Part shown: positions 14,631 through 23,126 of the stretch, piece by piece
How the letters are laid out: every line of letters begins with the position of its first letter
Numbering within the stretch: position 1 is the first letter of the stretch
Assembly (NCBI GenBank): GCA_009701885.1
Contig: WLJH01000002.1
Coordinates: forward strand, 124,001 to 188,000
Direction: 5' to 3'
Source: Actinomycetota bacterium
GTDB taxonomy: Bacteria; Actinomycetota; Actinomycetes; Propionibacteriales; Nocardioidaceae
Length of the DNA: 64,000 nt
Position numbers and translations under genes: made by a program
The notes under the pieces: model-generated
What the model was told of the DNA's origin: nothing
Database searches by the model: none
What the model saw: only the letters and a program-made list of their open reading frames with translations

Positions 14631-14792
14631 CTGTGGCAGACTTCCCTGCTGGCCCGAGTCGGCCGAAGGGTCGCTCCGAGGAACGCACGGAGGACCTGCG
14701 CCGGGCCCCTGCCACAGGGGGAGTCCTGCGCCGCCGGCCGCGACGACCGGGCCGCACCCGAACACCTCACACACCGCGGCTGACCTGTGGCA
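14631..14792 (+). promoter_or_regulatory. rplS leader with mutually exclusive pairings
   Basis: Segment A (CTGTGGCAG, 14631-14639) is the exact complement of segment B (CTGCCACAG, 14709-14717). B (TGCCACAGG, 14710-14718) is also the exact complement of segment C (CCTGTGGCA, 14784-14792), which ends 5 nt before the rplS Shine-Dalgarno. B can further fold on itself (14706-14720, 6 bp). This three-way competition resembles ribosomal-protein leaders; function is inferred. Confidence 0.5.
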
Positions 14793-14807
14793 CTCGCGAG
14801 GAGAGCA

Positions 14808-15158
14808 ATGACGAACGTGATCGCCGACATCGGCAGCGCCATCAAGCGCGACGACGTCCCGGACTTCCGCGCCGGTGACACCATCAAGGTCCACGTGAAG
14901 GTCGTCGAGGGCAACCGCTCGCGCGTCCAGATCTTCCAGGGCGTGGTCATCCGCGTGCACGGCTCCGGCATCGGCCGCACCTTCACCGTCCGCAAGGTCT
15001 CCTTCGGCGTCGGCGTCGAGCGCACCTTCCCGCTGCACTCCCCGATCTTCGAGACGATCGAGGTCGTGACCCGGGGTGACGTGCGTCGCGCCAAGCTCTA
15101 CTACCTGCGCAACCTGCGGGGCAAGAAGGCCAAGATCAAGGAGCGCCGCGAGGCCTGA
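14808..15158 (+). CDS. rplS: 50S ribosomal protein bL19
   Basis: A 116-residue bL19 at the subunit interface. Recognisable blocks are [22 protein letters not shown] and the [16 protein letters not shown] core, with a basic end [15 protein letters not shown] 14808 follows GAGGAGA (14798-14804). It lies 198 nt after trmD, and the intervening leader has alternative base pairing that may control it. Confidence 0.97.
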   Translation: MTNVIADIGSAIKRDDVPDFRAGDTIKVHVKVVEGNRSRVQIFQGVVIRVHGSGIGRTFTVRKVSFGVGVERTFPLHSPIFETIEVVTRGDVRRAKLYYLRNLRGKKAKIKERREA

Positions 15159-15202
15159 TCCCACACCTGCAGGTCGATGCGGGCCCGGAGCCTCCGGCTC
15201 CT

Positions 15203-15208
15203 TACACT
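15203..15208 (+). promoter_or_regulatory. -10 element of a leaderless lepB transcript
   Basis: TACACT (TANNNT) lies exactly 6 nt before the lepB GTG at 15215. No ribosome binding site is visible. Confidence 0.55.
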
Positions 15209-15214
15209 TCCCGC

Positions 15215-16033
15215 GTGACCAGCGACAGCGACGAGCCCACGACCGAGAGGTCCGTGGGCTCGTCCCGTTCCCGGGGCCTGCCGCTGTGGGCCGAGACCGT
15301 GCTCCTGCTCGTCGGGGCGGTGCTGCTCGCCCTGCTGATCAAGACCTTCCTCGTGCAGGCGTTCTTCATCCCCTCGGTCTCGATGGAGCCGGGCCTGGAG
15401 CAGGACGACCGGATCCTGGTCGAGAAGTGGTCGGGCTGGTTCGGCGGGGAACCCGAGCGCGGCGACGTCGTGGTCTTCGAGGACCCGGGTGGCTGGCTCA
15501 CCGCGGGCGAGGTCGACGAGCCGACCAACCCGCTGGGGTCCTTCTTCGCCCGCATCGGCCTGCTTCCGACCGGCGGTCACCTGGTCAAGCGCGTCATCGG
15601 CGTCCCGGGCGACGTCATCGAGTGCTGCGACGAGCAGGGGCGGCTCACCGTCAACGGCGTGCCCATCGACGAGGACGCCTACGTGCTGGAGGACAAGGCT
15701 GTCCGAGGCTGCCGCGGGCCCATGACGGGCAACTGCGAGTGGAGTGCCGGGCCGGTCCCGGAAGGCACGGTGTTCGTCATGGGCGACAACCGCGGCAACT
15801 CCGCCGACTCCACGGTGCACATGTGCCTGGAGGGCGAGACCGAGTGCGTTCCGGGTGACGAGTTCGTGCCCGTGGACCTCATCACCGGGCGGCTGTGGAC
15901 CACGGTGTGGCCCTTCGAGAACTTCGGCGGCCCCGAGGAGACCGACGCGTTCGCCGACGTGCCGGACCGCTCCGACGACGCGCCCGACTCCGCGGCCGCA
16001 CTCCTCGACACCGCCGGCAGCGGGTCCCGGTAG
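15215..16033 (+). CDS. lepB: Type I signal peptidase
   Basis: A membrane serine protease that removes signal peptides from exported proteins. The 272-residue protein has a cytoplasmic N-terminus, one transmembrane helix (about 25-47), then the catalytic domain with Ser56 in SVSMEPG and Lys125 in GHLVKRVIGVPGD, the Ser/Lys dyad. Box E is MGDNRGNSADS. An insert of about 30 residues (DEPTNPLGSFFARIG) precedes the Lys motif, as in other actinobacterial SPases. The C-terminus is acidic and Ser/Asp-rich. Confidence 0.95.
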   Translation: MTSDSDEPTTERSVGSSRSRGLPLWAETVLLLVGAVLLALLIKTFLVQAFFIPSVSMEPGLEQDDRILVEKWSGWFGGEPERGDVVVFEDPGGWLTAGEVDEPTNPLGSFFARIGLLPTGGHLVKRVIGVPGDVIECCDEQGRLTVNGVPIDEDAYVLEDKAVRGCRGPMTGNCEWSAGPVPEGTVFVMGDNRGNSADSTVHMCLEGETECVPGDEFVPVDLITGRLWTTVWPFENFGGPEETDAFADVPDRSDDAPDSAAALLDTAGSGSR

Positions 16034-16042
16034 GGCGCTGGC

Positions 16043-16723
16043 GTGTCCGTCCTGCCCCGGGGAGCCACGGTCCGGCGCGACGCCGGGCCCTACGGCTACG
16101 AGCGCGCCCTGCGTCGGCACGGCATCACCCATGTCGCCGGCGTCGACGAGGCGGGCCGTGGTGCGTGCGCCGGGCCGCTGGTCGCGGGTGCGGTCGTGCT
16201 CGCACCCGGCAAGGCCGGGATCGTCCCCGGGCTGGCCGACTCCAAGCTGCTGACGGCCGCCTCCCGCGAGCGCTGCTACGAGCAGGTCGTGCGCCGCGCG
16301 CTGGCCTGGTCGGTCGTCGTGGTCCCGCATGACGAGTGCGACCGGCTGGGCATGCACGTCGCCAACATCGAGGCCCTGCGACGCGCCGTGGCGCTGCTCG
16401 ACGTCGCGCCGGACTACGTCCTGACCGACGGCTTCCCCGTGGACGGCCTGGGGGTCCCCGGTCTGGCGATGTGGAAGGGGGACCGCGTGGCCGCGTGCAT
16501 CTCGGCCGCGAGCGTGGTCGCCAAGGTCACCCGCGACCGCATCATGGACGACCTCGACGGCCAGTGGCCGGCGTACGACTTCAGGACGCACAAGGGCTAC
16601 ATCACCGAGGCTCACACCGCTGCCCTCACCGAGCACGGACCCTCGCCCGTGCACCGGATGTGCTTCGTCAACGTGCGTCGCGCGGCGGGGCCGGCGGACC
16701 AGCGTCTAGAGTCGCCGGCGTGA
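16043..16723 (+). CDS. rnhB: Ribonuclease HII
   Basis: RNase HII removes ribonucleotides from DNA and RNA primers. The 226-residue protein carries the signature GVDEAGRGACAGPLVAGAV (Asp35 and Glu36 are metal ligands), a later ligand Asp in VLTDGFPV, and SAASVVAKVTRDRIM. GTG 16043 starts 9 nt after lepB. TAGGGC, ending 6 nt before this GTG, is a near-match to a leaderless -10. The 3' end overlaps the next gene by GTGA. Confidence 0.94.
   Translation: MSVLPRGATVRRDAGPYGYERALRRHGITHVAGVDEAGRGACAGPLVAGAVVLAPGKAGIVPGLADSKLLTAASRERCYEQVVRRALAWSVVVVPHDECDRLGMHVANIEALRRAVALLDVAPDYVLTDGFPVDGLGVPGLAMWKGDRVAACISAASVVAKVTRDRIMDDLDGQWPAYDFRTHKGYITEAHTAALTEHGPSPVHRMCFVNVRRAAGPADQRLESPA
16707..16712 (+). 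promoter_or_regulatory. Possible -10 element inside rnhB for the DUF2469 gene
   Basis: TAGAGT (TANNNT) sits 7 nt before GTG 16720, within the rnhB coding end. It could give an additional leaderless transcript. Confidence 0.4.
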
Positions 16724-17028
16724 GCGCCGAGGACCTCGAGAAGTACGAGACCGAGATGGAGCTGACGCTCTACCGGGAGTACCGCGACGTCGTCGGGATC
16801 TTCAAGTACGTCGTCGAGACCGACCGGCGCTTCTACCTGTGCAACCAGGTGGACGTGAAGGCGCGCACCGAGCAGGGCGACGTCTTCTTCGAGGTCTCGA
16901 TGAGCGACGCCTGGGTCTGGGACATGTACCGCCCCGCCCGCTTCGCCAAGAACGTCAAGGTGCTGACCTTCAAGGACGTCAACGTCGAGGAGCTCCAGGC
17001 CTCCGACTTCGAGCCGCCCCAGTCCTGA
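16720..17028 (+). CDS. DUF2469 family protein
   Basis: A 102-residue acidic protein of the actinobacterial DUF2469 family, recognised from MSAEDLEKYETEMELTLYRE and from YLCNQVDVKARTEQGDVFFEV. The function is unknown; it almost always follows rnhB and usually precedes yraN. Here it overlaps rnhB by 4 nt (GTGA), but its usual right-hand neighbour yraN is displaced by 5.7 kb of TadE/TadG-like genes. Confidence 0.9.
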   Translation: MSAEDLEKYETEMELTLYREYRDVVGIFKYVVETDRRFYLCNQVDVKARTEQGDVFFEVSMSDAWVWDMYRPARFAKNVKVLTFKDVNVEELQASDFEPPQS

Positions 17029-17194
17029 TCCCCCTCCCGTCGGCCGCGCCCACACCCGGCTGAGGGTGCGAACGGGTCGATCGTCTAGTCCACCTGGGCC
17101 ATATCGCGTCACGGACCCCCACCTCGGACGTCCCACCTCCGTAGTGTGTGAGGCGGGAGAGAGACCGTCTCGGGTTTCGATGTCGAGGTGGAGC

Positions 17195-17623
17195 ATGAGG
17201 AACGGGCGTCCGGCGCGGAGGGAGCGCGGGGCCGCAGCGGTCGAGTTCGCGCTCGTCGTGCCGCTGCTGCTCACGCTCGTCTTCGGCATCATCAGCTACG
17301 GCTATCTGCTCAGCTTTCGTCAGTCCTTGAGTCAGGCGGCAGCCGAGGGAGCGCGTGCCGCGGCCGTGGCGCCGGCAACCTCGGATCGTCAGGCGATTGC
17401 TTTCGCGGCGGTGGGCGCGACACTCGAAGCAACCTGCTCGAACGACGCGGACTTCTTGACGTGCTCGACCGCCACACCGACGGGCTGTCGTTGTCTTAAG
17501 GTGAGCGTGAGCTGGGACTACGCCGCGGACGCGAGCAAGCCCAAGTTCGTGTTCGGCTTCGCTCTTCCCGACACCTTGACCTACACCTCGACGGTCCAGG
17601 TGAACCAGGTGGATGCCCCGTGA
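17195..17623 (+). CDS. TadE-like pseudopilin (first of five Tad-type genes)
   Basis: A 142-residue protein with a short basic N-terminus, then ERGAAAVEFALVVPLLLTLVFG (starts at residue 10), the TadE/pseudopilin pattern in which a Glu (E17) lies early in the hydrophobic helix. A short exported domain with four Cys in the TCSNDADFLTCSTATPTGCRC stretch follows. TadE proteins are minor pseudopilins of Flp/Tad pili. ATG 17195 is chosen because GAGGTGGA lies just upstream; an in-frame ATG at 17180 is possible. The stop overlaps the next gene (GTGA). AT-richer codons than its neighbours suggest separate ancestry. Confidence 0.75.
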   Translation: MRNGRPARRERGAAAVEFALVVPLLLTLVFGIISYGYLLSFRQSLSQAAAEGARAAAVAPATSDRQAIAFAAVGATLEATCSNDADFLTCSTATPTGCRCLKVSVSWDYAADASKPKFVFGFALPDTLTYTSTVQVNQVDAP

Positions 17624-19569
17624 GGGCCGTGCTCCGAGCGCTGCCGCGGGCACGGGATCGTCGTGCCGCGACCCGAGACGAGACCGGTGCCGTCGCGGTG
17701 CTGGCTGCGGCCTTGGCCCTGGTGCTGTTGGTGAGCGCAGCGTTCGCGGTGGACCTCGGGCGCCAGCGGGTGGTCCGGGCCGATATGCAGGCCCTGGCCG
17801 ATGTGGTCGCGCTAGATGCGGCCCGAGTTCTCGATGGTCGACCGGCCAGTCGGGTCCTGGCCCCGCTGCCGACGGACGGCCTGCCGTCGCTCAGTGCGGC
17901 GGTCTCCGCTTCCGTTGCGCGCAACGGAAGCTCGTTGGGGGAGGTCGTGAGCGTCACTCCGACGCTGGTCTTCCTGACAACGGACGCAAACGGTGCGGTC
18001 GTCCCCGAGCGGGTCGGCACAGCGCTCAAGCCGGTCCCCCCCGGCGCGGTGCCTGACGCTGTCCTGATCGAGGCCGTCGGCTCGGTCGACTTCGGGTTCG
18101 CCCGTGTCATCGGGGTCGAGTCCGGCAGCGCCCGGCGCACCGCGATCGCCGACGCCCAGCCCGTGGCTTGCCTGGCAGTCGGCTCGTACGCTGCCGGCCT
18201 GGACACCGGCCAGTCCGTCCTGCTCAATGCCCTGCTCGGGCGGCTCCTGGGGTCTTCGGTCAACCTGAGCGCCGCCGGTTACCAGGGTCTGGCCTCTACC
18301 GAGATCTCCCTGCTCGAACTGCTCGAGGGTCTACCGCTGGTCGATGTCGGCACCCTGACCGTGGCCGACGCCGACCAGGTCCTCGCAACCGAAGTGAGCG
18401 TTGCGACGATCCTCGGTGCTGCTGTTACCGCCCTATCGAACGCGGACGAGGAGGTCTCGGCAAACGTACTCGCCGACCTCGGCGCGTTGGCTGCCCAGAT
18501 CGGGGTGGCGGTCGACCTGGGCCTTCTCGACGATCTGGCGTTGGGGACATTGCTGGGAATCACGCAAGGTGGTCAGACGGCGCTGACCACCTCCGTCAAC
18601 CTGCTGGACCTCGTGGTAGCCGCAGTGGAGGTCGCCAACGGACAGTACGCTGTCGAGGTTCCAGATCTCGCGGTGAGCACCGGAGCGCTGCCGGGTGGTC
18701 TAAGGGCCCTCTCGCCGGCGGTCGATGTCACCGGCACCGTGGAGGTCCTGCCGCGGCCGCGGCGTGGCTGCGGGCCGCGGGGGCTCAAAGTCAGGACCGG
18801 CGCCGTGGACGTAGATCTGGGAGTCGCCGCGGACGTGAACGCAGGGACCGTGGGCGGCTTGCTGGGCTCCAACCCCCTGGCCAACCTGCGCATCGACCCG
18901 GTGGGCGTCAACGTCGCCGTGAGTGCTGCGGAGTCCACGGCCACCCTGGTGGACATCAAGTGCGGCACGGCGGCCGAGCTAGCCGAAGCGGAAGGAATCG
19001 ACGTGTCGGTGGCGTCGTCGCTGGCAGCCGCCACTGTGGGCCTGGCCCCCGTTCGGGTTCGGACCGACGTTCTGAGCATTCTTCCTGGAGCGCCTGCGGC
19101 CAGTCTGGACCTGTCGGTGTCGCTCGCCGGGCCGGTCCAGACGATGCAGCCGCCCTGGACTCCGGTTCAGCAGTTCCGCACCCCCCCGCAGTCGTACGGA
19201 GACGCGTTGCGCTTCGGTTCCGGCGACCTGGTGAGCGGGTTGGTGCCCAGCAGCCTCGCCCTGCGGGTCAACGGCAGTATCTCGGTGTTCGGCTTTCCCG
19301 CGATCGCGGTCACCGATGGTGCTGTTGATCTTGCAGGATTCGGGCCCCTGTCGCGGGAAGTCCTCGAGCCCTTGCTCTCGGCGATTCTCACCTTCGTAAC
19401 AGGGCGACTGCTGCCCGTGCTGGTCACCGCGGTCGTGAATCCCGCTCTCCAGCTGGTCAATTGGCTGGTTGGAGACATCCTGGGCCCCACGCTTGGCCTC
19501 ACGGTCGCCGGCGCGGACGTCTTCCCCCTGCCGCGGCCCTCCTGCAACTCCGTGGCTCTGCGCGGCTGA
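17620..19569 (+). CDS. Large TadG-like exported protein
   Basis: A 649-residue protein. Residues about 20-65 form the TadG-type N-terminal domain: TGAVAVLAAALALVLLVSAAFAVDLGRQR, followed by the helix VVRADMQALADVVALDAAR. The rest is a long exported region rich in Leu, Val, Ala, Ser and Gly, with repeated short strands such as SVNLLDLVVAAVEVANG and VDVDLGVAADVNAGTVGG. It has few Cys (CGPR, KCGT, SCNS). TadG proteins accompany Flp pilus assembly; the role of the large region is unknown. It starts within the stop of the preceding TadE gene and is much longer than classical TadG. Confidence 0.65.
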   Translation: MRAVLRALPRARDRRAATRDETGAVAVLAAALALVLLVSAAFAVDLGRQRVVRADMQALADVVALDAARVLDGRPASRVLAPLPTDGLPSLSAAVSASVARNGSSLGEVVSVTPTLVFLTTDANGAVVPERVGTALKPVPPGAVPDAVLIEAVGSVDFGFARVIGVESGSARRTAIADAQPVACLAVGSYAAGLDTGQSVLLNALLGRLLGSSVNLSAAGYQGLASTEISLLELLEGLPLVDVGTLTVADADQVLATEVSVATILGAAVTALSNADEEVSANVLADLGALAAQIGVAVDLGLLDDLALGTLLGITQGGQTALTTSVNLLDLVVAAVEVANGQYAVEVPDLAVSTGALPGGLRALSPAVDVTGTVEVLPRPRRGCGPRGLKVRTGAVDVDLGVAADVNAGTVGGLLGSNPLANLRIDPVGVNVAVSAAESTATLVDIKCGTAAELAEAEGIDVSVASSLAAATVGLAPVRVRTDVLSILPGAPAASLDLSVSLAGPVQTMQPPWTPVQQFRTPPQSYGDALRFGSGDLVSGLVPSSLALRVNGSISVFGFPAIAVTDGAVDLAGFGPLSREVLEPLLSAILTFVTGRLLPVLVTAVVNPALQLVNWLVGDILGPTLGLTVAGADVFPLPRPSCNSVALRG

Positions 19570-19798
19570 ACGCTTCGGGGGGCATCACGTTCGTCACCGC
19601 CGGCATGGCCCCAGGTGACCCCGTCCGGTCGTCCCTCGGTCCCGCCTCGAGGGTTTTCGAGCAACTGGGCGAGGGATGTCCCAGTCGTGGAGGTCTGGAC
19701 CAGCGACCCTCAGGCAGGACCGAGCCGAAGTCCTCAGGTGCTCACCACGGAGGCCGATAGGCGACACGGGGCTTCGTGGCTGCGGGAGGTGCCGGACC

Positions 19799-20269
19799 GT
19801 GCAGGGCCTGACACTGTCGCGCTCGCAACGCCTTTGCGAGAAGGGTGCAGCCGCCGTCGAGGCTGCCCTCGTCAGCTCCGTCCTCTTGGTCCCGCTGCTC
19901 CTCGGTGTGGTCGCGTGGGGGGACTACTTCTTCCGCGCCCAGCGGGTGGACACCCTGGCCCCAGGCGTCCCGGTGGGCGGTGTTGCCGGCGAGTTCACGT
20001 GTCAAGGACTGAAGGATCGTGTAGCGAGCACGGTCGTGGACGTCGTCGGCGATCTCGACGCGAGCCTGGTGGGCATCGATGTCAGCGACGTGACCGTGAG
20101 CGTGGTCGAGGTGCTGCCCGACGTGGGTGTCGTGGTCGACATCCACATCGAGACCCCGCTCGTCGGGGGCCTGGCCTCGCTCATCCCGCTGCCGGGTGGC
20201 GGGTCGATCGTGACTGACTTCAGCCAGCGGCTCGAGGACGTGACCGTCACCGACGTGGTGTGCGCATGA
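19799..20269 (+). CDS. TadE-like protein (second copy)
   Basis: A 156-residue protein with N-terminal EKGAAAVEAALVSSVLLVPLLLG, a TadE-type prepilin-like helix, followed by an exported domain containing one Cys pair (FTCQGL and VVCA at the C-terminus). The open frame extends upstream to 19676, but GTG 19799 preceded by GGGAGGT (19784-19790) is the best start. The intervening 229 nt after the first TadG gene hold no gene that I can support. It overlaps the next gene by ATGA. Confidence 0.65.
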   Translation: MQGLTLSRSQRLCEKGAAAVEAALVSSVLLVPLLLGVVAWGDYFFRAQRVDTLAPGVPVGGVAGEFTCQGLKDRVASTVVDVVGDLDASLVGIDVSDVTVSVVEVLPDVGVVVDIHIETPLVGGLASLIPLPGGGSIVTDFSQRLEDVTVTDVVCA

Positions 20270-22218
20270 GCGCCCGGTTCCTCCTGCGACGAGAGCGACG
20301 GAACGAGCGCGGTGCCATCGCGGTGCTGACTGCGCTGGTCAGCGTCGTCCTGCTGGTCGTCGCCGGCCTGGCCGTCGACATCGGCAACACCTGGGCTCGT
20401 CGAGGGCAGCTGCAGGTGCAGGCAGACAGAGCGGCGACGTACGCCGCCTCCTTCCTGCCTGCAGACAGCCCTGCTGACCAGCTGGAGCTCGCCAAGGGTG
20501 TTGCCTACTACTTCGCCTGCCACCCGGTGCTGGGTCAACGGCAGCTCGACACATCGATCCCGGCGTGCCCGGCGGACGCTTCGTCCGCGACCCTGGACGC
20601 CTACGCCGATCGGCTGCTCGACGACCAGATGGTCACCTTCCCGGTCCGGAACCAGGTGAAGGTCGTGACGCCCTGGGCTCGCGTCGAGTACGGCTTCGGC
20701 CAGATAGCGGGCGCCGACGGTTCCACGCAGCGCAAGTCCGCCACGGCGAAGGTCACCTCACCCGGGATGCTCTCTCCGATGGCGCTCTCGCTGGACTGCC
20801 TGCTCGACGTGGGCGCCAACGTCCTCGGGGGTGCAGGAGTGCCGTTCGGCTACATCTCGACGACCCATCAGGGCAGCGGGACCGTGTCGGCGACCACCAC
20901 CTGGCCGTCCGGGATCACGTATGCCAACGATCCGCGGCTCAACGGGATCGCTCCGGGCCGGATCACACAGCAGCTCCTGGGCGCGATGCCCACGGTCCAG
21001 GTGAGCGGCAGCCAGTGGCCGGAGCTGGGCAACAACCAGCGCTACGTCGTGGTCTTCCGCCAGGGCGAGGGACTCACGGCGGTGACACAGGAGGTCACTG
21101 GGTCCCTGGTGCTCGACGGGGGCAACAACCCGCGCCGGGTCGGCCACATCCCCGTGCCGGTCCCAGCACTGGTGGCGGCATCCACCGGGACCTGGCAGGT
21201 CAAGGTGGTGGTCGAGAGCCTGACCATCCTCGGTGTCCCGATCAGTCGTACGTACTCCTCCGACACCTCGACCTTCGACGTCGACGGGCTGGTGACCCCG
21301 ACATCTGTCTCTTGTGGGCGGCTGCTCAAGTCACCACGCGGTGGCACCCAGGCCAACATCAACTTCGTGCAGAACCTGCAGGAGGGGATCGATCACCTGC
21401 TCAACCAGCACCCGAGCCTGGTCTCGCTCGGGACAAGTCTCAACAACCTCTCGCTCGGGCAGCTCAGCACGCTCCTCGACCTCACTGAGTGCGCTGGGAC
21501 CGATGTCAAGGACACCAACGGGATCCAGCCGGGCCAGACGCCGACGTGTGTGGTCACGAACATGAGCAACGCCTACGAAGCCGGCTTCACGCCAGGGATG
21601 ATCGGCAGCGACGGGCGGCTGGCCTGCACCAGCGATCACCCTTGCCGACCGGGGAAGTCCTTCACGTTCAACGGGGTGAGCCTCAACAACGACCTCTTCA
21701 CCGACTTCGTCGAGAACACCTCGCTGCTGACCTCGGACACCTTCTTCAACCTCGACACCTACCTCGACACCGGGATCCCGGTCGTGACCCCCGAGTCCAA
21801 CCTCTCCCGCGACCTCTACAACTCGCACCGCTTCATGTGGGTGGCGGTCGTCTCCACCGCGGGGGCGGTGTCGGCTGTGCAGGCCGGCGACTATCCCATC
21901 GTCACGTTCCGTCCGATCTTCATCACGCAGGCCTCCGCCCTCAGTGGTGTACTGCCGCTCCTCGACAGCGGCCTGTTGTCGTTGCTGGTCCCGACCCTGT
22001 CCAGCGCGCTCTCGCTGCTCGACGGCGCGATGCGGACACTCCTGCAGCCAGGGTTGACCGACCAGAACGGACTGATGGTGGATGCCTCCGGCAACCTGTC
22101 GGCGGTCCGCTTCATGACGATCACCCCCGACGCCCTGCCCGCCGTCCCAGCGGACTACGCCGGCCCCGAGGCCGAATACCTCGGTGTCGGGCCTCGCATC
22201 ATCAGGCTCGTCGAGTGA
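20266..22218 (+). CDS. Second large TadG-like exported protein
   Basis: A 650-residue protein with the Tad N-terminal domain: ERGAIAVLTALVSVVLLVVAG (about 17-37), LAVDIGNTWARRGQLQVQADRAATYAA. A large extracytoplasmic region with several Cys and Thr/Asn-rich beta-type sequence follows, ending in a Leu/Ser-rich amphipathic section (LLDSGLLSLLVPTLSSALSLL, about 567-587). It resembles the first TadG-like protein in layout but not in the sequence of the large region. Coupled by ATGA to the preceding gene and GTGA to the next. The function of the large region is unknown. Confidence 0.65.
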   Translation: MSARFLLRRERRNERGAIAVLTALVSVVLLVVAGLAVDIGNTWARRGQLQVQADRAATYAASFLPADSPADQLELAKGVAYYFACHPVLGQRQLDTSIPACPADASSATLDAYADRLLDDQMVTFPVRNQVKVVTPWARVEYGFGQIAGADGSTQRKSATAKVTSPGMLSPMALSLDCLLDVGANVLGGAGVPFGYISTTHQGSGTVSATTTWPSGITYANDPRLNGIAPGRITQQLLGAMPTVQVSGSQWPELGNNQRYVVVFRQGEGLTAVTQEVTGSLVLDGGNNPRRVGHIPVPVPALVAASTGTWQVKVVVESLTILGVPISRTYSSDTSTFDVDGLVTPTSVSCGRLLKSPRGGTQANINFVQNLQEGIDHLLNQHPSLVSLGTSLNNLSLGQLSTLLDLTECAGTDVKDTNGIQPGQTPTCVVTNMSNAYEAGFTPGMIGSDGRLACTSDHPCRPGKSFTFNGVSLNNDLFTDFVENTSLLTSDTFFNLDTYLDTGIPVVTPESNLSRDLYNSHRFMWVAVVSTAGAVSAVQAGDYPIVTFRPIFITQASALSGVLPLLDSGLLSLLVPTLSSALSLLDGAMRTLLQPGLTDQNGLMVDASGNLSAVRFMTITPDALPAVPADYAGPEAEYLGVGPRIIRLVE

Positions 22219-22646
22219 TCAGGCATCGACGTCCTGACCGCGGGAGCGTCGTGGTCGAGTTCGCGCTGGTGGTCCCTCTGGTGCTGATGATCCTGGTGGG
22301 AGTGGTCCAGTACGGCTACCACTACTGGGCGATGCAGACCGCCGCGGCGTCTGCCCGCGAGGCAGCGCGTCGATTGGTCGTCGGCACCGATCCCACGTGC
22401 ACGGTGGCCGAGGCCCAGGACCGAGCAGGCGGTCCGGCCGTCGGGTCCACCGTTCCCTCTGTGGTCTACAGCTACGACAACGCGACGAACACCGCAGAGC
22501 GCGGCGTCCTGGTCACCGTCACGGTGACCATCCAGTCGCTCGACATGGGCCTCGTGCCGCTGCCCTCGGGTGGCGTGGTGACCCAGTCGGCCACCAACCG
22601 GGTCGAGAACGTGCCGATCGACCCGCTGCTCTGCGCCGCTCCCTGA
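22215..22646 (+). CDS. TadE-like pseudopilin (third copy)
   Basis: A 143-residue protein: DRGSVVVEFALVVPLVLMILVG (from residue 8) is the TadE helix with Glu14, followed by YGYHYWAMQTAAASAREAARR, a very typical TadE continuation. The exported domain has two Cys (PTCTVAE and PLLCAAP). GTG 22215 overlaps the preceding stop. It closes the five-gene run; no TadA ATPase, TadB/C platform, prepilin peptidase or Flp major pilin is encoded in the window. Confidence 0.75.
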   Translation: MIRHRRPDRGSVVVEFALVVPLVLMILVGVVQYGYHYWAMQTAAASAREAARRLVVGTDPTCTVAEAQDRAGGPAVGSTVPSVVYSYDNATNTAERGVLVTVTVTIQSLDMGLVPLPSGGVVTQSATNRVENVPIDPLLCAAP

Positions 22647-22690
22647 CCCGCCGACCGTCCACAGCGCGGCGCTCGACACCGGTCTCCCCA

Positions 22691-22709
22691 GGCCGGCTGT
22701 CGGCCGGCC
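22691..22709 (+). terminator. Short GC hairpin between the Tad-type genes and yraN
   Basis: GGCCGGC (22691-22697) pairs with GCCGGCC (22703-22709) around TGTCG. No U-tract follows. It may limit read-through from the Tad-type run into yraN-comM-dprA. Confidence 0.35.
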
Positions 22710-22754
22710 ACGCCCGGCCGCGTCCGGGCCAGGCTCCCTCCCAGGAGGTGGGCG

Positions 22755-23126
22755 ATGACCCAGGACGGACGAACGGCACGGCAGGCCCTCGGGGCGTACG
22801 GCGAGCGGGTGGCGGCCCAGCACCTGGAGGCGGCGGGGCTGGAGGTGCTGGACCGCAACTGGCGCTGCCCCGAAGGCGAGCTCGACCTGGTGCTGCGCGA
22901 GGGCGCGGTGCTGGTCGTGTGCGAGGTGAAGACCCGGTCCGGCGAGGACGGGGCAGGGCCGCACGAGGCGATCACCCCGGTGAAGCTCGATCGCCTCCAG
23001 CGGCTGGCCGAGCGCTGGCAGGTCGAGCACGGGATCCGCGCCGAGGACGTGCGCCTCGACCTGGTCGCCGTGCACCACCCCCGCCGGGGCGCAGCGCGGG
23101 TCGAGCACGTGCGGGGGCTGCTCTGA
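22755..23126 (+). CDS. yraN: UPF0102 family endonuclease-like protein YraN
   Basis: A 123-residue protein of the UPF0102/YraN family, which has the restriction-endonuclease-like fold related to Holliday-junction resolvases. GAYGERVAAQHLEAAGLEVLDRN, GELDLV and the catalytic-type ExK in VVCEVKTRSG are present. The biological role is unsettled. ATG 22755 is preceded by CCAGGAGGTG. The stop overlaps the next start (TGATG). The yraN-comM-dprA order is conserved in actinobacteria. Confidence 0.92.
   Translation: MTQDGRTARQALGAYGERVAAQHLEAAGLEVLDRNWRCPEGELDLVLREGAVLVVCEVKTRSGEDGAGPHEAITPVKLDRLQRLAERWQVEHGIRAEDVRLDLVAVHHPRRGAARVEHVRGLL

Noticed and set aside
19570..19798. Extra gene between the first TadG-like and second TadE-like genes
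   Set aside because: Frames are short or only extend the TadE gene upstream without homology; GTG 19799 with its ribosome binding site is better.
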